Origin: Pseudomonas floridensis
GTDB taxonomy: Bacteria; Pseudomonadota; Gammaproteobacteria; Pseudomonadales; Pseudomonadaceae
Length of the DNA stretch: 64,000 nt
Assembly: GCF_002087235.1 (NCBI RefSeq)
Contig: NZ_MUIO01000079.1
Coordinates: 62,001-126,000 of the forward strand
Direction: 5' to 3'
The notes beneath the pieces were generated by a model. It was not told the origin of the DNA and made no database searches. It was given only the letters and a program-made list of their open reading frames with translations. The position numbers and the translations under genes are program-made. Positions 1 through 8,173 of the stretch are shown piece after piece. The stretch's first letter is position 1. The number at the start of each line of letters is the position of its first letter.

Positions 1-1074
1 GTCTTCGCCTTTGCCATCGCCCTGCAGAATCTGATGTGGGGTCTGGCGCAACCATTTGCCGGTGCTCTGGCTGATCGTTTCGGTGCTGCCAAAGTCGTGT
101 TCGTTGGCGGTGTGCTGTACGCGGTAGGTCTGTTGTGCATGAGCATGGTCGATTCACCACTGACCCTCTCCCTGAGTGCGGGCTTGCTGATCGGCATCGG
201 CCTGTCCGGTACGTCGTTCTCGGTCATCCTGGGGGTGGTCGGACGCGCGTTGCCCGCCGAAAAGCGCAGCATGGGCATGGGTATCGCCAGTGCTGCGGGC
301 TCCTTCGGTCAGTTCGCGATGCTGCCTGGCACGTTGGGGTTGATCGGCTGGCTGGGCTGGTCCGGCGCCTTGCTGGTGCTGGGTGTGATGGTGGCGTTGA
401 TCCTGCCGCTGGTGAGTATGCTCAAGGACAAGCCGACCGAGTCCGTCGGCATCCAGCAGACCCTGGGTGAAGCGTTGCGTGAGGCGTGCAGCCACTCCGG
501 GTTCTGGCTGTTGGCGTTGGGTTTTTTTGTCTGCGGTTTTCAGGTGGTGTTCATTGGCGTGCATCTACCGGCGTATCTGGTGGATCAGCATCTGCCGGCC
601 AAGGTAGGCACGACCGTGCTGGCACTGATCGGCCTGTTCAACATCTTTGGCACTTACACCGCCGGGTGGCTGGGCGGGCGCATGTCCAAGCCGCGTCTGC
701 TGACCTTGCTGTACTTGCTGAGGGCGGTAGTGATCGTACTGTTTCTGTGGGTGCCGTTGAGCCAGACCACCGCTTACCTGTTCGGGGTGGCGATGGGCCT
801 GTTGTGGCTGTCTACGGTGCCGCTGACCAATGGCACGGTCGCGACGCTGTTCGGGGTGCGCAATCTGTCGATGCTCGGTGGTATCGTCTTCCTGTTCCAC
901 CAGTTGGGCGCTTTCCTGGGCGGCTGGCTGGGCGGGCTGGTGTATGACCATACCGGGAGTTACGACTTGATCTGGCAAGTGTCAATTCTGCTCAGTCTGC
1001 TGGCGGCAGCCCTCAACTGGCCTGTGCGCGAGCGCCCTGTGGCGCGGCTGCAGGCGCAGGCAAGTGTAGTGTGA
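1..1074 (+). CDS. MFS transporter, 5' end outside the window
   Basis: This is the C-terminal 357 residues of a major facilitator superfamily permease; the reading frame is open from base 1, so the true start lies upstream. About ten hydrophobic segments are visible. The loop GALADRFGAAKV near the start matches the conserved MFS loop 2-3 motif (G-x-x-x-D-R-x-G), which places the window edge about 60 to 70 residues into a roughly 400-residue protein. The substrate cannot be read from the sequence; the closest general resemblance is to drug, sugar-acid or organic-anion permeases of the inner membrane. A 40-residue membrane ORF overlaps its stop codon and is probably co-translated. Confidence 0.85.
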   Translation, partial: VFAFAIALQNLMWGLAQPFAGALADRFGAAKVVFVGGVLYAVGLLCMSMVDSPLTLSLSAGLLIGIGLSGTSFSVILGVVGRALPAEKRSMGMGIASAAGSFGQFAMLPGTLGLIGWLGWSGALLVLGVMVALILPLVSMLKDKPTESVGIQQTLGEALREACSHSGFWLLALGFFVCGFQVVFIGVHLPAYLVDQHLPAKVGTTVLALIGLFNIFGTYTAGWLGGRMSKPRLLTLLYLLRAVVIVLFLWVPLSQTTAYLFGVAMGLLWLSTVPLTNGTVATLFGVRNLSMLGGIVFLFHQLGAFLGGWLGGLVYDHTGSYDLIWQVSILLSLLAAALNWPVRERPVARLQAQASVV

Positions 1075-1193
1075 ACAGGCAATGGCCGTTGATGGTGGCG
1101 CTGGTCTGCGGCGCCGCGGTGTTGGCGCTGGTCTGGTGGGCCTGGCAGTACGTGGGCCTGGCCGCGCTGCAACTGGGCATGGTCGCTTGCTAG
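1071..1193 (+). CDS. small membrane protein, translationally coupled to the MFS gene
   Basis: A 40-residue ORF begins with GTG at 1071 and overlaps the TGA of the MFS gene (GTGA). It is rich in hydrophobic residues and has one clear transmembrane segment (about residues 6-30: LMVALVCGAAVLALVWWAW), preceded by a short basic N-terminus. The stop-start overlap suggests re-initiation by ribosomes leaving the transporter gene. I do not recognise a family. It could be a small transporter partner or a chance ORF; the overlap and the strong hydrophobicity favour a real gene. Confidence 0.5.
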   Translation: MNRQWPLMVALVCGAAVLALVWWAWQYVGLAALQLGMVAC

Positions 1194-1258
1194 GCAGAGG
1201 GCGCTTCTTGGGGTAGCGTATCGGCAGACAACCCAATCCATTCCGGGACGCCCTTTTG

Positions 1259-1810
1259 ATGAATACTCGCCTGATATCGATGCCTTTGCTGCTGCTGGCG
1301 ATGAGTGGCGCAGCGATGGCCGCCGACTGCCCGGCACTGCTGCAAGGGGAACTGCCCAAGCTGCGCTCCAAGGAAAACATCGACTTGTGCCAGCGCTACG
1401 CCGGCAAGCCGATGGTGGTGGTCAACACCGCAAGTTTCTGCGGCTTCGCGCCCCAGTTCAAAGGGCTCGAAGAACTCAACCAGCGCTACAAGAGCCAGGG
1501 CCTTGAGGTGCTGGGTGTGCCTTCCAACGACTTCAAGCAAGAAGCCAAGGACGGTGAAGAAACCGCCAAGGTCTGCTACGTCAATTACGGCGTAACCTTC
1601 ACCATGACCGAGCCGCAGGCGGTGAGAGGTGACGACGCCACCCACCTGTTCAAAGTGCTGGCCGAACAGAGCAGTGCGCCGCGCTGGAACTTCTACAAGT
1701 ATGTGGTGGATCGCCAGGGCAAGGTGATCGCCAACTTTTCCAGCATGACCAAACCGGACGATCCCGATCTGATCGCAGCGATCGAGAAGGCGATTGCGTC
1801 AAAGCCCTGA
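1259..1810 (+). CDS. glutathione peroxidase family protein, exported
   Basis: A 183-residue thiol peroxidase of the glutathione peroxidase family. A signal peptide is visible (basic MNTR, then a hydrophobic stretch ending in AMA-A near residue 21), so the enzyme probably acts in the periplasm. The peroxidatic cysteine lies in NTASFCGFAPQ (a Cys, not Sec, enzyme), and the later WNFYKYVVD block supplies the Trp and Asn of the catalytic tetrad. The usual PSNQFGGQEP block reads PSNDFKQEA here, so the tetrad Gln may be shifted. Start: ATG at 1259 follows directly after an in-frame TTG at 1256. A terminator follows at 1876. Likely role: reduction of peroxides with thioredoxin- or glutathione-type donors. 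Confidence 0.88.
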   Translation: MNTRLISMPLLLLAMSGAAMAADCPALLQGELPKLRSKENIDLCQRYAGKPMVVVNTASFCGFAPQFKGLEELNQRYKSQGLEVLGVPSNDFKQEAKDGEETAKVCYVNYGVTFTMTEPQAVRGDDATHLFKVLAEQSSAPRWNFYKYVVDRQGKVIANFSSMTKPDDPDLIAAIEKAIASKP

Positions 1811-1875
1811 TCAAGCCTGCTGAAAGGCAGTCGGGAAAGATTCGGCTGCTGCCGCTTTCTCAATTACGAGGCAGC

Positions 1876-1913
1876 AAAAAGCCCGCAATCCCTGAGGACG
1901 TGCGGGCTTTTTT
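1876..1913. terminator. bidirectional intrinsic terminator
   Basis: Stem AAAAAGCCCGCA / TGCGGGCTTTTT with a 13-base loop. It has A-rich and T-rich flanks on both sides, so it can end the glutathione peroxidase transcript on + and the fadL-like transcript on -. Confidence 0.85.
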
Positions 1914-1934
1914 CAGCCGGTTTTCAGTGGTTTA

Positions 1935-3218
1935 TCAGAAGCGATAGGTGACCGATGTACCGACGCCGTGCGCAGTGTTGCGGAAGTCCGCGCTGTAGGA
2001 GCGTTTGGTGGCGCTGCTGTTGCGGATCTTGGCTTCGTCTTCACGCAGGTACGAGTACGCCACGTCGATGGTCAGATCGTCGGTTGGGCTCCAGCCAGCA
2101 CCGAAGCTGACGATCTTGCGGTCGCCGGTCGGGATGCGTGGAGAGCGATTGACGTTGTTGGTCGGTGCCTGGTCGACGGAGAAGCCAGTGCGCAGTGTCC
2201 ACTCCTTGTTGACCTTGTACGAAGCACCGATGGCGTGAGCCCAGGTGTCGTGCCAGTCCTGCTCTTCGGAGATGGTACCGATCGGGCCTGCCGAGCCACC
2301 CAGTTGTGGGGGAACGCCGTCGTTGTTGACGGTGATGTCGGTCAGGCGACTCCAGCGGGTCCAGGTGCTGCCTGCGTAGACAGTCCAGTTTTCATCGATC
2401 TGCTGGGTAATGGAAAAGTCCACCGACTCAGGCGTGGAGATGTCCAGCGAAGCGTCGTATTTCTGGCCGCCGAACGGACCGAAGCCGGAGCCTTCGATCT
2501 TGGTCTTGCCCTTGAGCTTGTAATCGACCTTGGAGTGGTAGGTCAGGCCCAGGCGCGTGGTGTCAGTGGCCTGTACCAGCACACCGACATTGAAGCCCAG
2601 CGCGGTGTCGTCACCTTCGATCTTCACCTTGCCGTCGTTACGGCCCGGCGTTGCGGCGTTGAGCGTGGAGGAGGTCAGCTCGCCGTCGATACGGTTGATC
2701 GTGGGGCCGAACCCGATGGATACCTTGTCATTGAAGGCGTAACTGACGGTCGGCTGAAGAGTCACGACCTGAACGTGGCTCTTGTCGCCCCAGTAACGGC
2801 CTGCGAAGCCGCTTTCGTAGTCGGTCACCAGACCGAAGGGGGCGTACATGCCCAGGCCGAAGGCCCAGTGATCATCGATAGGTTTGACGTAGTAGCCCAT
2901 AGGCACGCCGACCACGGGGACCATGTCGCCGTCGTTGCTGCCGCCGAAGGTGCCACGGCCATTGTCGATATCGGTCTTGGCGATCACGGCTGCCGCGCCC
3001 ACGCTGATCTCTTCGCGCTTGAGGCGGGACATGCCGGCAGGGTTGCCGAAGACGGTGCTGGCATCATCGGCAGACGACGAACGGCCGGCAAAACCGGTGC
3101 CCATGCCGCTGACGCTTTGTTCGTTAAGTGCGAAACCGGCAGCGAATAGCTGAGAGGAGGCCAGGCCGATGGCCAGACCCAACGTTGTCCTGTTCAGTGC
3201 TTTTGTCATTATTTTCAT
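1935..3218 (-). CDS. FadL/OmpP1/TodX family outer membrane transporter
   Basis: A 427-residue outer membrane beta-barrel of the FadL family, which moves long-chain fatty acids or other hydrophobic compounds across the outer membrane. A signal peptide ends at LFA-AGFALNEQS. The N-terminal hatch motif is clear (NEQSVSGMGTGFAGRS, then DDASTVFGNPAGMSRL). The protein ends in the aromatic residue F (VTYRF), as expected for BAM-dependent barrels. Length matches the family. Start ATG at 3218 is preceded by AAGGAG about nine bases upstream; a second ATG nine bases downstream is less well placed. It stands alone and shares the bidirectional terminator at 1876. Confidence 0.92.
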   Translation of the reverse strand: MKIMTKALNRTTLGLAIGLASSQLFAAGFALNEQSVSGMGTGFAGRSSSADDASTVFGNPAGMSRLKREEISVGAAAVIAKTDIDNGRGTFGGSNDGDMVPVVGVPMGYYVKPIDDHWAFGLGMYAPFGLVTDYESGFAGRYWGDKSHVQVVTLQPTVSYAFNDKVSIGFGPTINRIDGELTSSTLNAATPGRNDGKVKIEGDDTALGFNVGVLVQATDTTRLGLTYHSKVDYKLKGKTKIEGSGFGPFGGQKYDASLDISTPESVDFSITQQIDENWTVYAGSTWTRWSRLTDITVNNDGVPPQLGGSAGPIGTISEEQDWHDTWAHAIGASYKVNKEWTLRTGFSVDQAPTNNVNRSPRIPTGDRKIVSFGAGWSPTDDLTIDVAYSYLREDEAKIRNSSATKRSYSADFRNTAHGVGTSVTYRF

Positions 3219-3369
3219 TATTAGAACTCCTTGTTGATCACCGGGCGGAAATTACCAACATTTTCGATGGCGCGCTATAGCCTAAAGTGCCCGAGATAGA
3301 GCTATTCTTGTAGGACAATCCATCTATCTTGCAGCGAACGCTGCCGATCTTCGAATTACAATGTTTCGC

Positions 3370-3894
3370 TCATGCCGATAAATACAGGGGCGCGACGCTG
3401 GCGTTCCAGCAGGCGACAAAATCTCTCAGGCGTCCCTGCGGCTGAAAAATATTTCTCCAGATTCTGGCCATTGCCAGCGGATCATCTTCAGCGGGCAGAA
3501 CGGTGTTTCCGGCTTCGATCATCATCCAGGCGATGGCCGTGGAGTAGCGCAGGTTGACGGTCAGTTCCAGATGCGGTCCGCTGAGAAATGCATGCTGACT
3601 GGCCAGGCCGCGAACCCGGCTGGCCAGCTCGGGGTCCAGCGCCAGATAGTCGTCCCAGAGTCGCTGGTGACTGGGTTCGGGAATGCGGTAGAGGCCGTGT
3701 CCTCGGCGGCTGTCGAGAGCGGTGCCCAGCGAGGACTGGCTGGCGGCGATCCCCAGCAGGAGTGACTCGGCGCAGTGGCTGCGGCGGTCGAGATAGACCA
3801 GGGTCGGACGGATCACGTGACGGCATAATTCTATGGCTGCAATACCCATAATACTGTCGGCGCTCGTAAGGGTGGCCGGAGGCTCCTGATGCAC
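3370..3894 (-). CDS. lysozyme-like fold protein of unknown role
   Basis: A 174-residue protein from a GTG at 3894; an ATG 15 codons further in (MGIAAIELCRHV) is an alternative start. The block LLLGIAASQSSLG followed by GLYRIPEPSHQRLWDDYL resembles phage-type transglycosylase or lysozyme-like proteins, where the equivalents are TAA-x-E-S-x-LG and GLYQIEPxTHxDxWxNYL. In this protein the position of the expected catalytic Glu is Gln (AASQSS), so it would be inactive as a muramidase if the resemblance is correct. There is no signal peptide and no phage gene nearby. The family assignment rests on motif memory only and is tentative. Confidence 0.5.
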   Translation of the reverse strand: MHQEPPATLTSADSIMGIAAIELCRHVIRPTLVYLDRRSHCAESLLLGIAASQSSLGTALDSRRGHGLYRIPEPSHQRLWDDYLALDPELASRVRGLASQHAFLSGPHLELTVNLRYSTAIAWMMIEAGNTVLPAEDDPLAMARIWRNIFQPQGRLRDFVACWNASVAPLYLSA

Positions 3895-4062
3895 GGTGAC
3901 GGTAAACAGGGCAGGGCTGCCGGAAGCGGTCTTGAGCCGCTCGAGTTGAAGTGTAGTGTCAAATTTGCAGTGTAAAGGCCTGTTTTTAAATTGTTTGCCT
4001 CGTCGTCGATAACCGGATAGATCGGTTGGCGATTAGCCAGACGGCCGGGCGTGAAGCCGAGA

Positions 4063-4094
4063 CAATAAAAAGCCCCGCTTGTGAGGGCGGGGCT
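4063..4094 (-). terminator. intrinsic terminator for the 74-residue unknown gene
   Basis: Read on the - strand: AGCCCCGC, an 8-base loop, GCGGGGCT, then TTTTATT. It lies just downstream of the stop codon at 4120. Confidence 0.8.
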
Positions 4095-4119
4095 TCGGGC
4101 TTGCGGTGTGGCGTTCGTC

Positions 4120-4344
4120 TTAAGCGGTCAACGCCTGACGGGTACGCTCGATCACGGCCTGCAGCGGTTCGGCGCTGGCGTATTGATCGGGGTACAGGCG
4201 TTCGCTGTGGCGGGCGATGCCGTGCTCGTTGACGATGGTGAAGCTGAAGCAGCCTTTGCGGGCGGCCATGATCAGGCAATTCATAGGGGCAAAAGCGTTG
4301 GTCAGAGTATGAATGGCGTGTTGGGTCTGGTTATGGTGAGTCAT
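4120..4344 (-). CDS. conserved small protein, unknown function
   Basis: A 74-residue soluble protein (MTHHNQTQHAIHTLTNAF...). The start ATG at 4344 has AGGAAA seven bases upstream; the longer frame from 4416 has no support. A following terminator (4063) makes it a complete single-gene unit. It is mixed alpha/beta in character, with a His-rich N-terminus and a basic middle (MAARKGCFSF). No domain recognised. Confidence 0.65.
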   Translation of the reverse strand: MTHHNQTQHAIHTLTNAFAPMNCLIMAARKGCFSFTIVNEHGIARHSERLYPDQYASAEPLQAVIERTRQALTA

Positions 4345-4826
4345 GTAGGTGTTTCCTGAATCAACACGGAACAATACCGTGCATAAATAAAGATTCCAGT
4401 AAACGCGGGCCGGCATTGGGTAATTAAAGCCTGGCGGGGCGAAGAACCTGACTGGAACAAGACAGTCAGTTGAAGCGCGCTTTATCGTATGGCGCTCTGG
4501 CTGGCTGGTAGGTACTTAGGAGGGCAGGCAACACAACAGGAGCAAAGGTTCGACGCTCCGGGTGAAGATCCTGATCAATTGCAGGCTGGTTGAAGCAGAA
4601 CATGATAGCCGTAACTGCAACGCCGCCAAGGTGGCTCACGAATGCGAAAGGGTCATGCCTGGAAACCATCGAGGTGGTCGATCCCTTGTAGCCAGCATTC
4701 TCTTCCACTGGAAAGAGCTAACACTGGGGGACTTGTCGACCGGAATTGATTTTCAGCTTGGTACTAACGGCGGCTATGCTAATCAGGTTGGCAATGGATT
4801 GCAAGGGTGCATGCAAAATAATCACG
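4345..4826. other. 482-bp region without a convincing gene
   Basis: Lies between two - strand genes. ORFs on both strands are short, lack ribosome binding sites and have no recognisable protein features. It must contain the promoter of the gene starting at 4344. No strong hairpin or repeat seen. Confidence 0.5.
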
Positions 4827-5132
4827 CTACCAGTGCCCGGCGATTCGGTAGATCAGAACCGTGGCAGCGGCGACCATCGAGCAGCCCAGCACGTAGGCCG
4901 CGACCGTCAGGCGGCGAGACTCGCGGCGCTCGATGGCGCGCATGATGTCGCCCACTTCGTTGATCCGGCCATTGCTCAGGTCGTTGCAAATGATCAGCGC
5001 CATGGCAATTGCCGACAGCAGGATGGTGTAGGCAAATACGCCCCCGTCCGGGGGCGGCAGCACGATGCTCACGCCGATGGCGATGGCGCAGACGGCCAGC
5101 AGCAGCACGAACAACTTCATGACTTCTTTCAT
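4827..5132 (-). CDS. small inner membrane protein, unknown function
   Basis: A 101-residue protein with three hydrophobic segments (about residues 6-25, 33-49 and 77-96) separated by a charged stretch (RAIERRESRR). AAGGGA lies four bases before the ATG at 5132, which is close spacing. No domain recognised. Topology suggests an inner membrane protein. Confidence 0.65.
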   Translation of the reverse strand: MKEVMKLFVLLLAVCAIAIGVSIVLPPPDGGVFAYTILLSAIAMALIICNDLSNGRINEVGDIMRAIERRESRRLTVAAYVLGCSMVAAATVLIYRIAGHW

Positions 5133-5779
5133 CGTGTCCCTTCAACGTGGCAAGCATGAACGGCCGCGTGGCGCTTTCAGGCTCGATTGGACAGCGGCGA
5201 ATGTATTTTGTCGCATACCTGATTGCGAGGTGCCAGGCAGGGGAAGGAAAGTGCGCGTCCGATCCTCTTTTTTGCCGCTCGAAACAGCCCTGAAACCCGT
5301 ATGCCTGTTGAGAAACCGATGCATTTGCGCGGTCGCTGCCAAAGGTTTGAAACACGCCAGAACCCGGTCGTTTCAGAGTTGTGCACATTAGCGTCACAAG
5401 CTGCCACATCACTGTCACATGCATCGCTAAGGGTTTGATTTCTGATGGTGAATTATTAAGTCAATGAAAAACATCGTTTTTTTAAACTGGTGAAAAAATC
5501 GTCAGTTTGAGCGCAAGCCCCACCCTGTCTGCGTTTGAGAGAGTTAAAGGGGTGTTGTCCACTGAGTTATCCACAGCTTCTGTGGATTGTCCCGATCCAG
5601 AATGACACAGAATTGAGAGTGTGCCTGACACTGAAAGCGAGTAGAATCTCGTCCCCCGATTTGACCCTGCGCTGTCGCTTCGACCTCTGCCCAAAGCGCT
5701 ACTACTGCTGCACCCTCTATTTTTCTCAAGGCTTTACGCATAATGCGATTGGCATTCAATCGGCACGTAGGGAGTCGTT
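5133..5779. other. 647-bp intergenic region upstream of rmuC
   Basis: No coding region is supported. The centre (about 5440-5520) is AT-rich compared with its neighbours. It holds a perfect inverted repeat with DnaA-box sequences (5555-5589) described separately. It should contain the promoters of the divergent membrane protein gene and of rmuC. Confidence 0.6.
5555..5589. promoter_or_regulatory. DnaA-box cluster / inverted repeat upstream of rmuC
   Basis: TTATCCACA (5567-5575) is a perfect consensus DnaA box. It is followed by TGTGGATTG (5581-5589), whose complement CAATCCACA is a near box in the opposite direction, and preceded by TTGTCCACT (5555). The two main boxes form the perfect inverted repeat ATCCACAG-CTT-CTGTGGAT (5569-5587). 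This may be a DnaA-binding regulatory site or the operator of another dimeric regulator; function is inference. Confidence 0.45.
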
Positions 5780-7258
5780 ATGGCATTTGACCTGAACAGC
5801 CTGCTGCTGGGCCTTGGCGCCGCAGCGTTGCCGTTGCTGGCGTGGGTCTGGCACTTGCAGCGCCGTTTGTCTCGCCGCGAGGCCGATACGGCACTGCTGG
5901 ACGAGCGTTTGAGCATGGCGCAGATGGCGCAGGATGGCCTCAATGCGCAACTCGATGCCTGTCGTGACGAGATCAGCGATCTTGGCCAGGCCAATGCCGC
6001 CAAGCAGGCGGATCTGGCCGCCCTGCGCCGTGAGGTCGAGTTGTTGCGGCAGGAGTGCGACAACGCGCGGGATGTCGCCCAGAGCTGGAGTCAGGAACGC
6101 GCCACAAAGGAGGTCGAGCTGCGCCGCCTGGACGCGCAATGCGCCGCATTGGGTGCCGAACTGCGTGAGCAGCAGGACAGCCATCAGCAGCGCCTCAATG
6201 ATCTGCAGGGCTCACGTGACGAGTTGCGTGCCCAGTTCGCCGAGCTGGCAGGCAAGATTTTCGATGAGCGCGAGCAACGTTTCGCCGAAACCAGCCAGCA
6301 GCAGTTGGGGCAATTGCTGACGCCTCTTAAGGAGCGCATCCAGTCGTTCGAAAAACGCGTCGAGGAAAGTTATCAGAACGAAGCCCGCGAGCGGTTTTCG
6401 CTGGCCAAGGAGCTGGAGCGTCTGCAGCAGCTCAACCTGCGCTTGAGCGACGAGGCCACCAACCTGACGCGGGCGCTCAAAGGGCAGAAAACCCAGGGCA
6501 ACTGGGGTGAGCTGATTCTGGAGCGGGTGCTGGAACACGCCGGTCTGGAAAAAGGCCGGGAATATCAGACCCAGGTCAGCCTCAAGGGGCCGGACGGCGA
6601 GCGCTTTCAGCCTGACGTGCTGATCATGCTGCCGGGCGACAAGCAGGTGGTGGTCGACGCCAAAGTCAGCCTGACGGCTTATCAACAGTATGTGTCGGCA
6701 GACGATGAGGTGATCGGTCAGGCAGCACTGAAACAGCACGTGCTGTCGCTGCGCAATCACGTCAAAGGGCTGTCGGGCAAGGATTACAAACGACTCGAAG
6801 GCTTGCATAGTCTGGATTTCGTGTTGCTGTTCGTGCCCATCGAGGCGGCGTTTTCCGCAGCGCTGCAGGCCGAGCCGAATCTGTTTCAAGAGGCCTTCGA
6901 CCGCAACATCGTGATCGTCAGCCCTACCACGCTGCTGGCCACGCTGCGCGTTATCGACAGCCTGTGGAAGCAGGAACGCCAGAGTCAGAACGCTCGCGAG
7001 ATCGCCGAGCGCGCTGGCTGGCTGTATGACAAGTTCGTCCTGTTCATTCAGGATCTGGACGAAGTGGGCAGTCGGCTTCAGCAGTTGGACAAGGCGTATT
7101 CGGCAGCGCGCAACAAACTGACCGAAGGCCGCGGAAATCTGGTCAGTCGCAGTGAGCAACTCAAGCTGTTGGGCGCACGTGCCAGCAAGAGTCTGCCACC
7201 CGATCTGCTGGAGCGTGCGATGACCGATGATGACGGTCTGGTCCGGTTGCCGGATTGA
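5780..7258 (+). CDS. rmuC: DNA recombination protein RmuC
   Basis: A 492-residue RmuC family protein, linked to limiting rearrangements between short inverted repeats. An N-terminal membrane anchor (LLLGLGAAALPLLAWVW) is followed by a long coiled coil (about residues 28-220) and then the RmuC nuclease-like domain (about 225-440). The domain contains GNWGELILERVLEHAGL, the PDVLIMLPGDKQVVVDAKVS core (PD-(D/E)xK-like D...DAK) and LLFVPIEAAFSAAL. Length matches the family. AGGGAG lies just before the ATG. It stands alone downstream of a long regulatory region. Confidence 0.93.
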   Translation: MAFDLNSLLLGLGAAALPLLAWVWHLQRRLSRREADTALLDERLSMAQMAQDGLNAQLDACRDEISDLGQANAAKQADLAALRREVELLRQECDNARDVAQSWSQERATKEVELRRLDAQCAALGAELREQQDSHQQRLNDLQGSRDELRAQFAELAGKIFDEREQRFAETSQQQLGQLLTPLKERIQSFEKRVEESYQNEARERFSLAKELERLQQLNLRLSDEATNLTRALKGQKTQGNWGELILERVLEHAGLEKGREYQTQVSLKGPDGERFQPDVLIMLPGDKQVVVDAKVSLTAYQQYVSADDEVIGQAALKQHVLSLRNHVKGLSGKDYKRLEGLHSLDFVLLFVPIEAAFSAALQAEPNLFQEAFDRNIVIVSPTTLLATLRVIDSLWKQERQSQNAREIAERAGWLYDKFVLFIQDLDEVGSRLQQLDKAYSAARNKLTEGRGNLVSRSEQLKLLGARASKSLPPDLLERAMTDDDGLVRLPD

Positions 7259-7439
7259 TTCGTCAGTCCGGGCATTGCCGTCCGTCGCAAAGGCTGGATG
7301 GAAAACCGCACAGCTGTCACATTGCCCATATCGGGAAAATTGTTTTCCTTAATGCTCGGCGAATCGACCACATGCTTCTATGATCTCTATTGAGTGATCA
7401 GCACAGGTTGGTTGCCGCGTTTTCCCTGAAGGGGGCTTT

Positions 7440-7562
7440 ATGAACAGCAAACTGCAAGACTGGCTCCATGATCTGGGTGTTGCGCTGGGTCTGATCGAGC
7501 GACCAAAGCTACAGCCCATTCCGGTTCGTACTGACGACTCGCGTCGCCGCCCGCGCCGATAG
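7440..7562 (+). CDS. small protein (40 residues), unknown function
   Basis: ATG at 7440 is preceded by AAGGGGG at good spacing. The product begins MNSKLQDWLHDLGVALGLIE and ends in an arginine-rich tail (SRRRPRR), which looks like an amphipathic helix plus basic tail. I believe similar 40-residue ORFs occur in other pseudomonads but cannot check. The strong ribosome binding site is the main support. Confidence 0.55.
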   Translation: MNSKLQDWLHDLGVALGLIERPKLQPIPVRTDDSRRRPRR

Positions 7563-7647
7563 GTTTTACCGGCCAGCGTTGTCGCAAGGGCAGTGCAGGA
7601 CGCTACATCACCGGGGCGCACCCGCGTCCCGATACGAACCCATACGC

Positions 7648-7962
7648 TCAGCGCCGCCAAGGGGCGTGTCGATCGGTTTTCCTCTCGTTTTCTCCATCTT
7701 TCGACGACTCTTGCTGCATGAGCAGAATCAGGTCCACGACCATCGGCAATGACAGGTGTTCGGGTTTATGGATGGCGCGTTTGCGGATGAATTCCGGAAA
7801 TTCGAAGTTGAATTCGCTGCCCAGCTGACTGAAGAGCGTTTCCACATCTTCGTCATCCAGCACCAGGTCCTTGAAGGTGGCGTCATCGCGGATCTCGGCT
7901 TTGTCCACCAGAATCACGCCCAGCGCGTCCAGCACCCTTTGTTTGATTCCCTCGCGATTCAT
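7648..7962 (-). CDS. acyl-carrier-protein-like protein lacking the attachment serine
   Basis: A 104-residue protein with an ACP-like four-helix pattern. The stretch FKDLVLDDEDVETLF...EFNFEFP (about residues 29-55) aligns without gaps to the ACP core F-V-D-L-G-A-D-S-L-D-T-V-E-L...EFDTEIP. At the 4'-phosphopantetheine serine position (DSL) it reads DDE, so it cannot carry an acyl group in the usual way. The C-terminus is charged and probably disordered (SSKDGENERKTDRHAPWRR). Start ATG at 7962 has AGGGG seven bases upstream. Probable role is a non-carrier ACP paralogue that binds a protein partner; that is inference. Confidence 0.65.
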   Translation of the reverse strand: MNREGIKQRVLDALGVILVDKAEIRDDATFKDLVLDDEDVETLFSQLGSEFNFEFPEFIRKRAIHKPEHLSLPMVVDLILLMQQESSKDGENERKTDRHAPWRR

Positions 7963-8173
7963 GAGAACCCCTGACGTTGATCGTGATGATCCAGCAGGGG
8001 GACTTCATGTCACCAGCCCTGTGCATTGAGGCTAGCTCAAATCTCAAGCGCAGCCGCTGATTGCTCCGGCGCAAAGATGTCGAGTTGTTTAAACTGCGGC
8101 GTTACTCGACAGGCGGCACGCTTTGTCGGTCGAGCTTTCTGTCACCGAGTCCCGAGCGAGCAGTGTTGATCCG

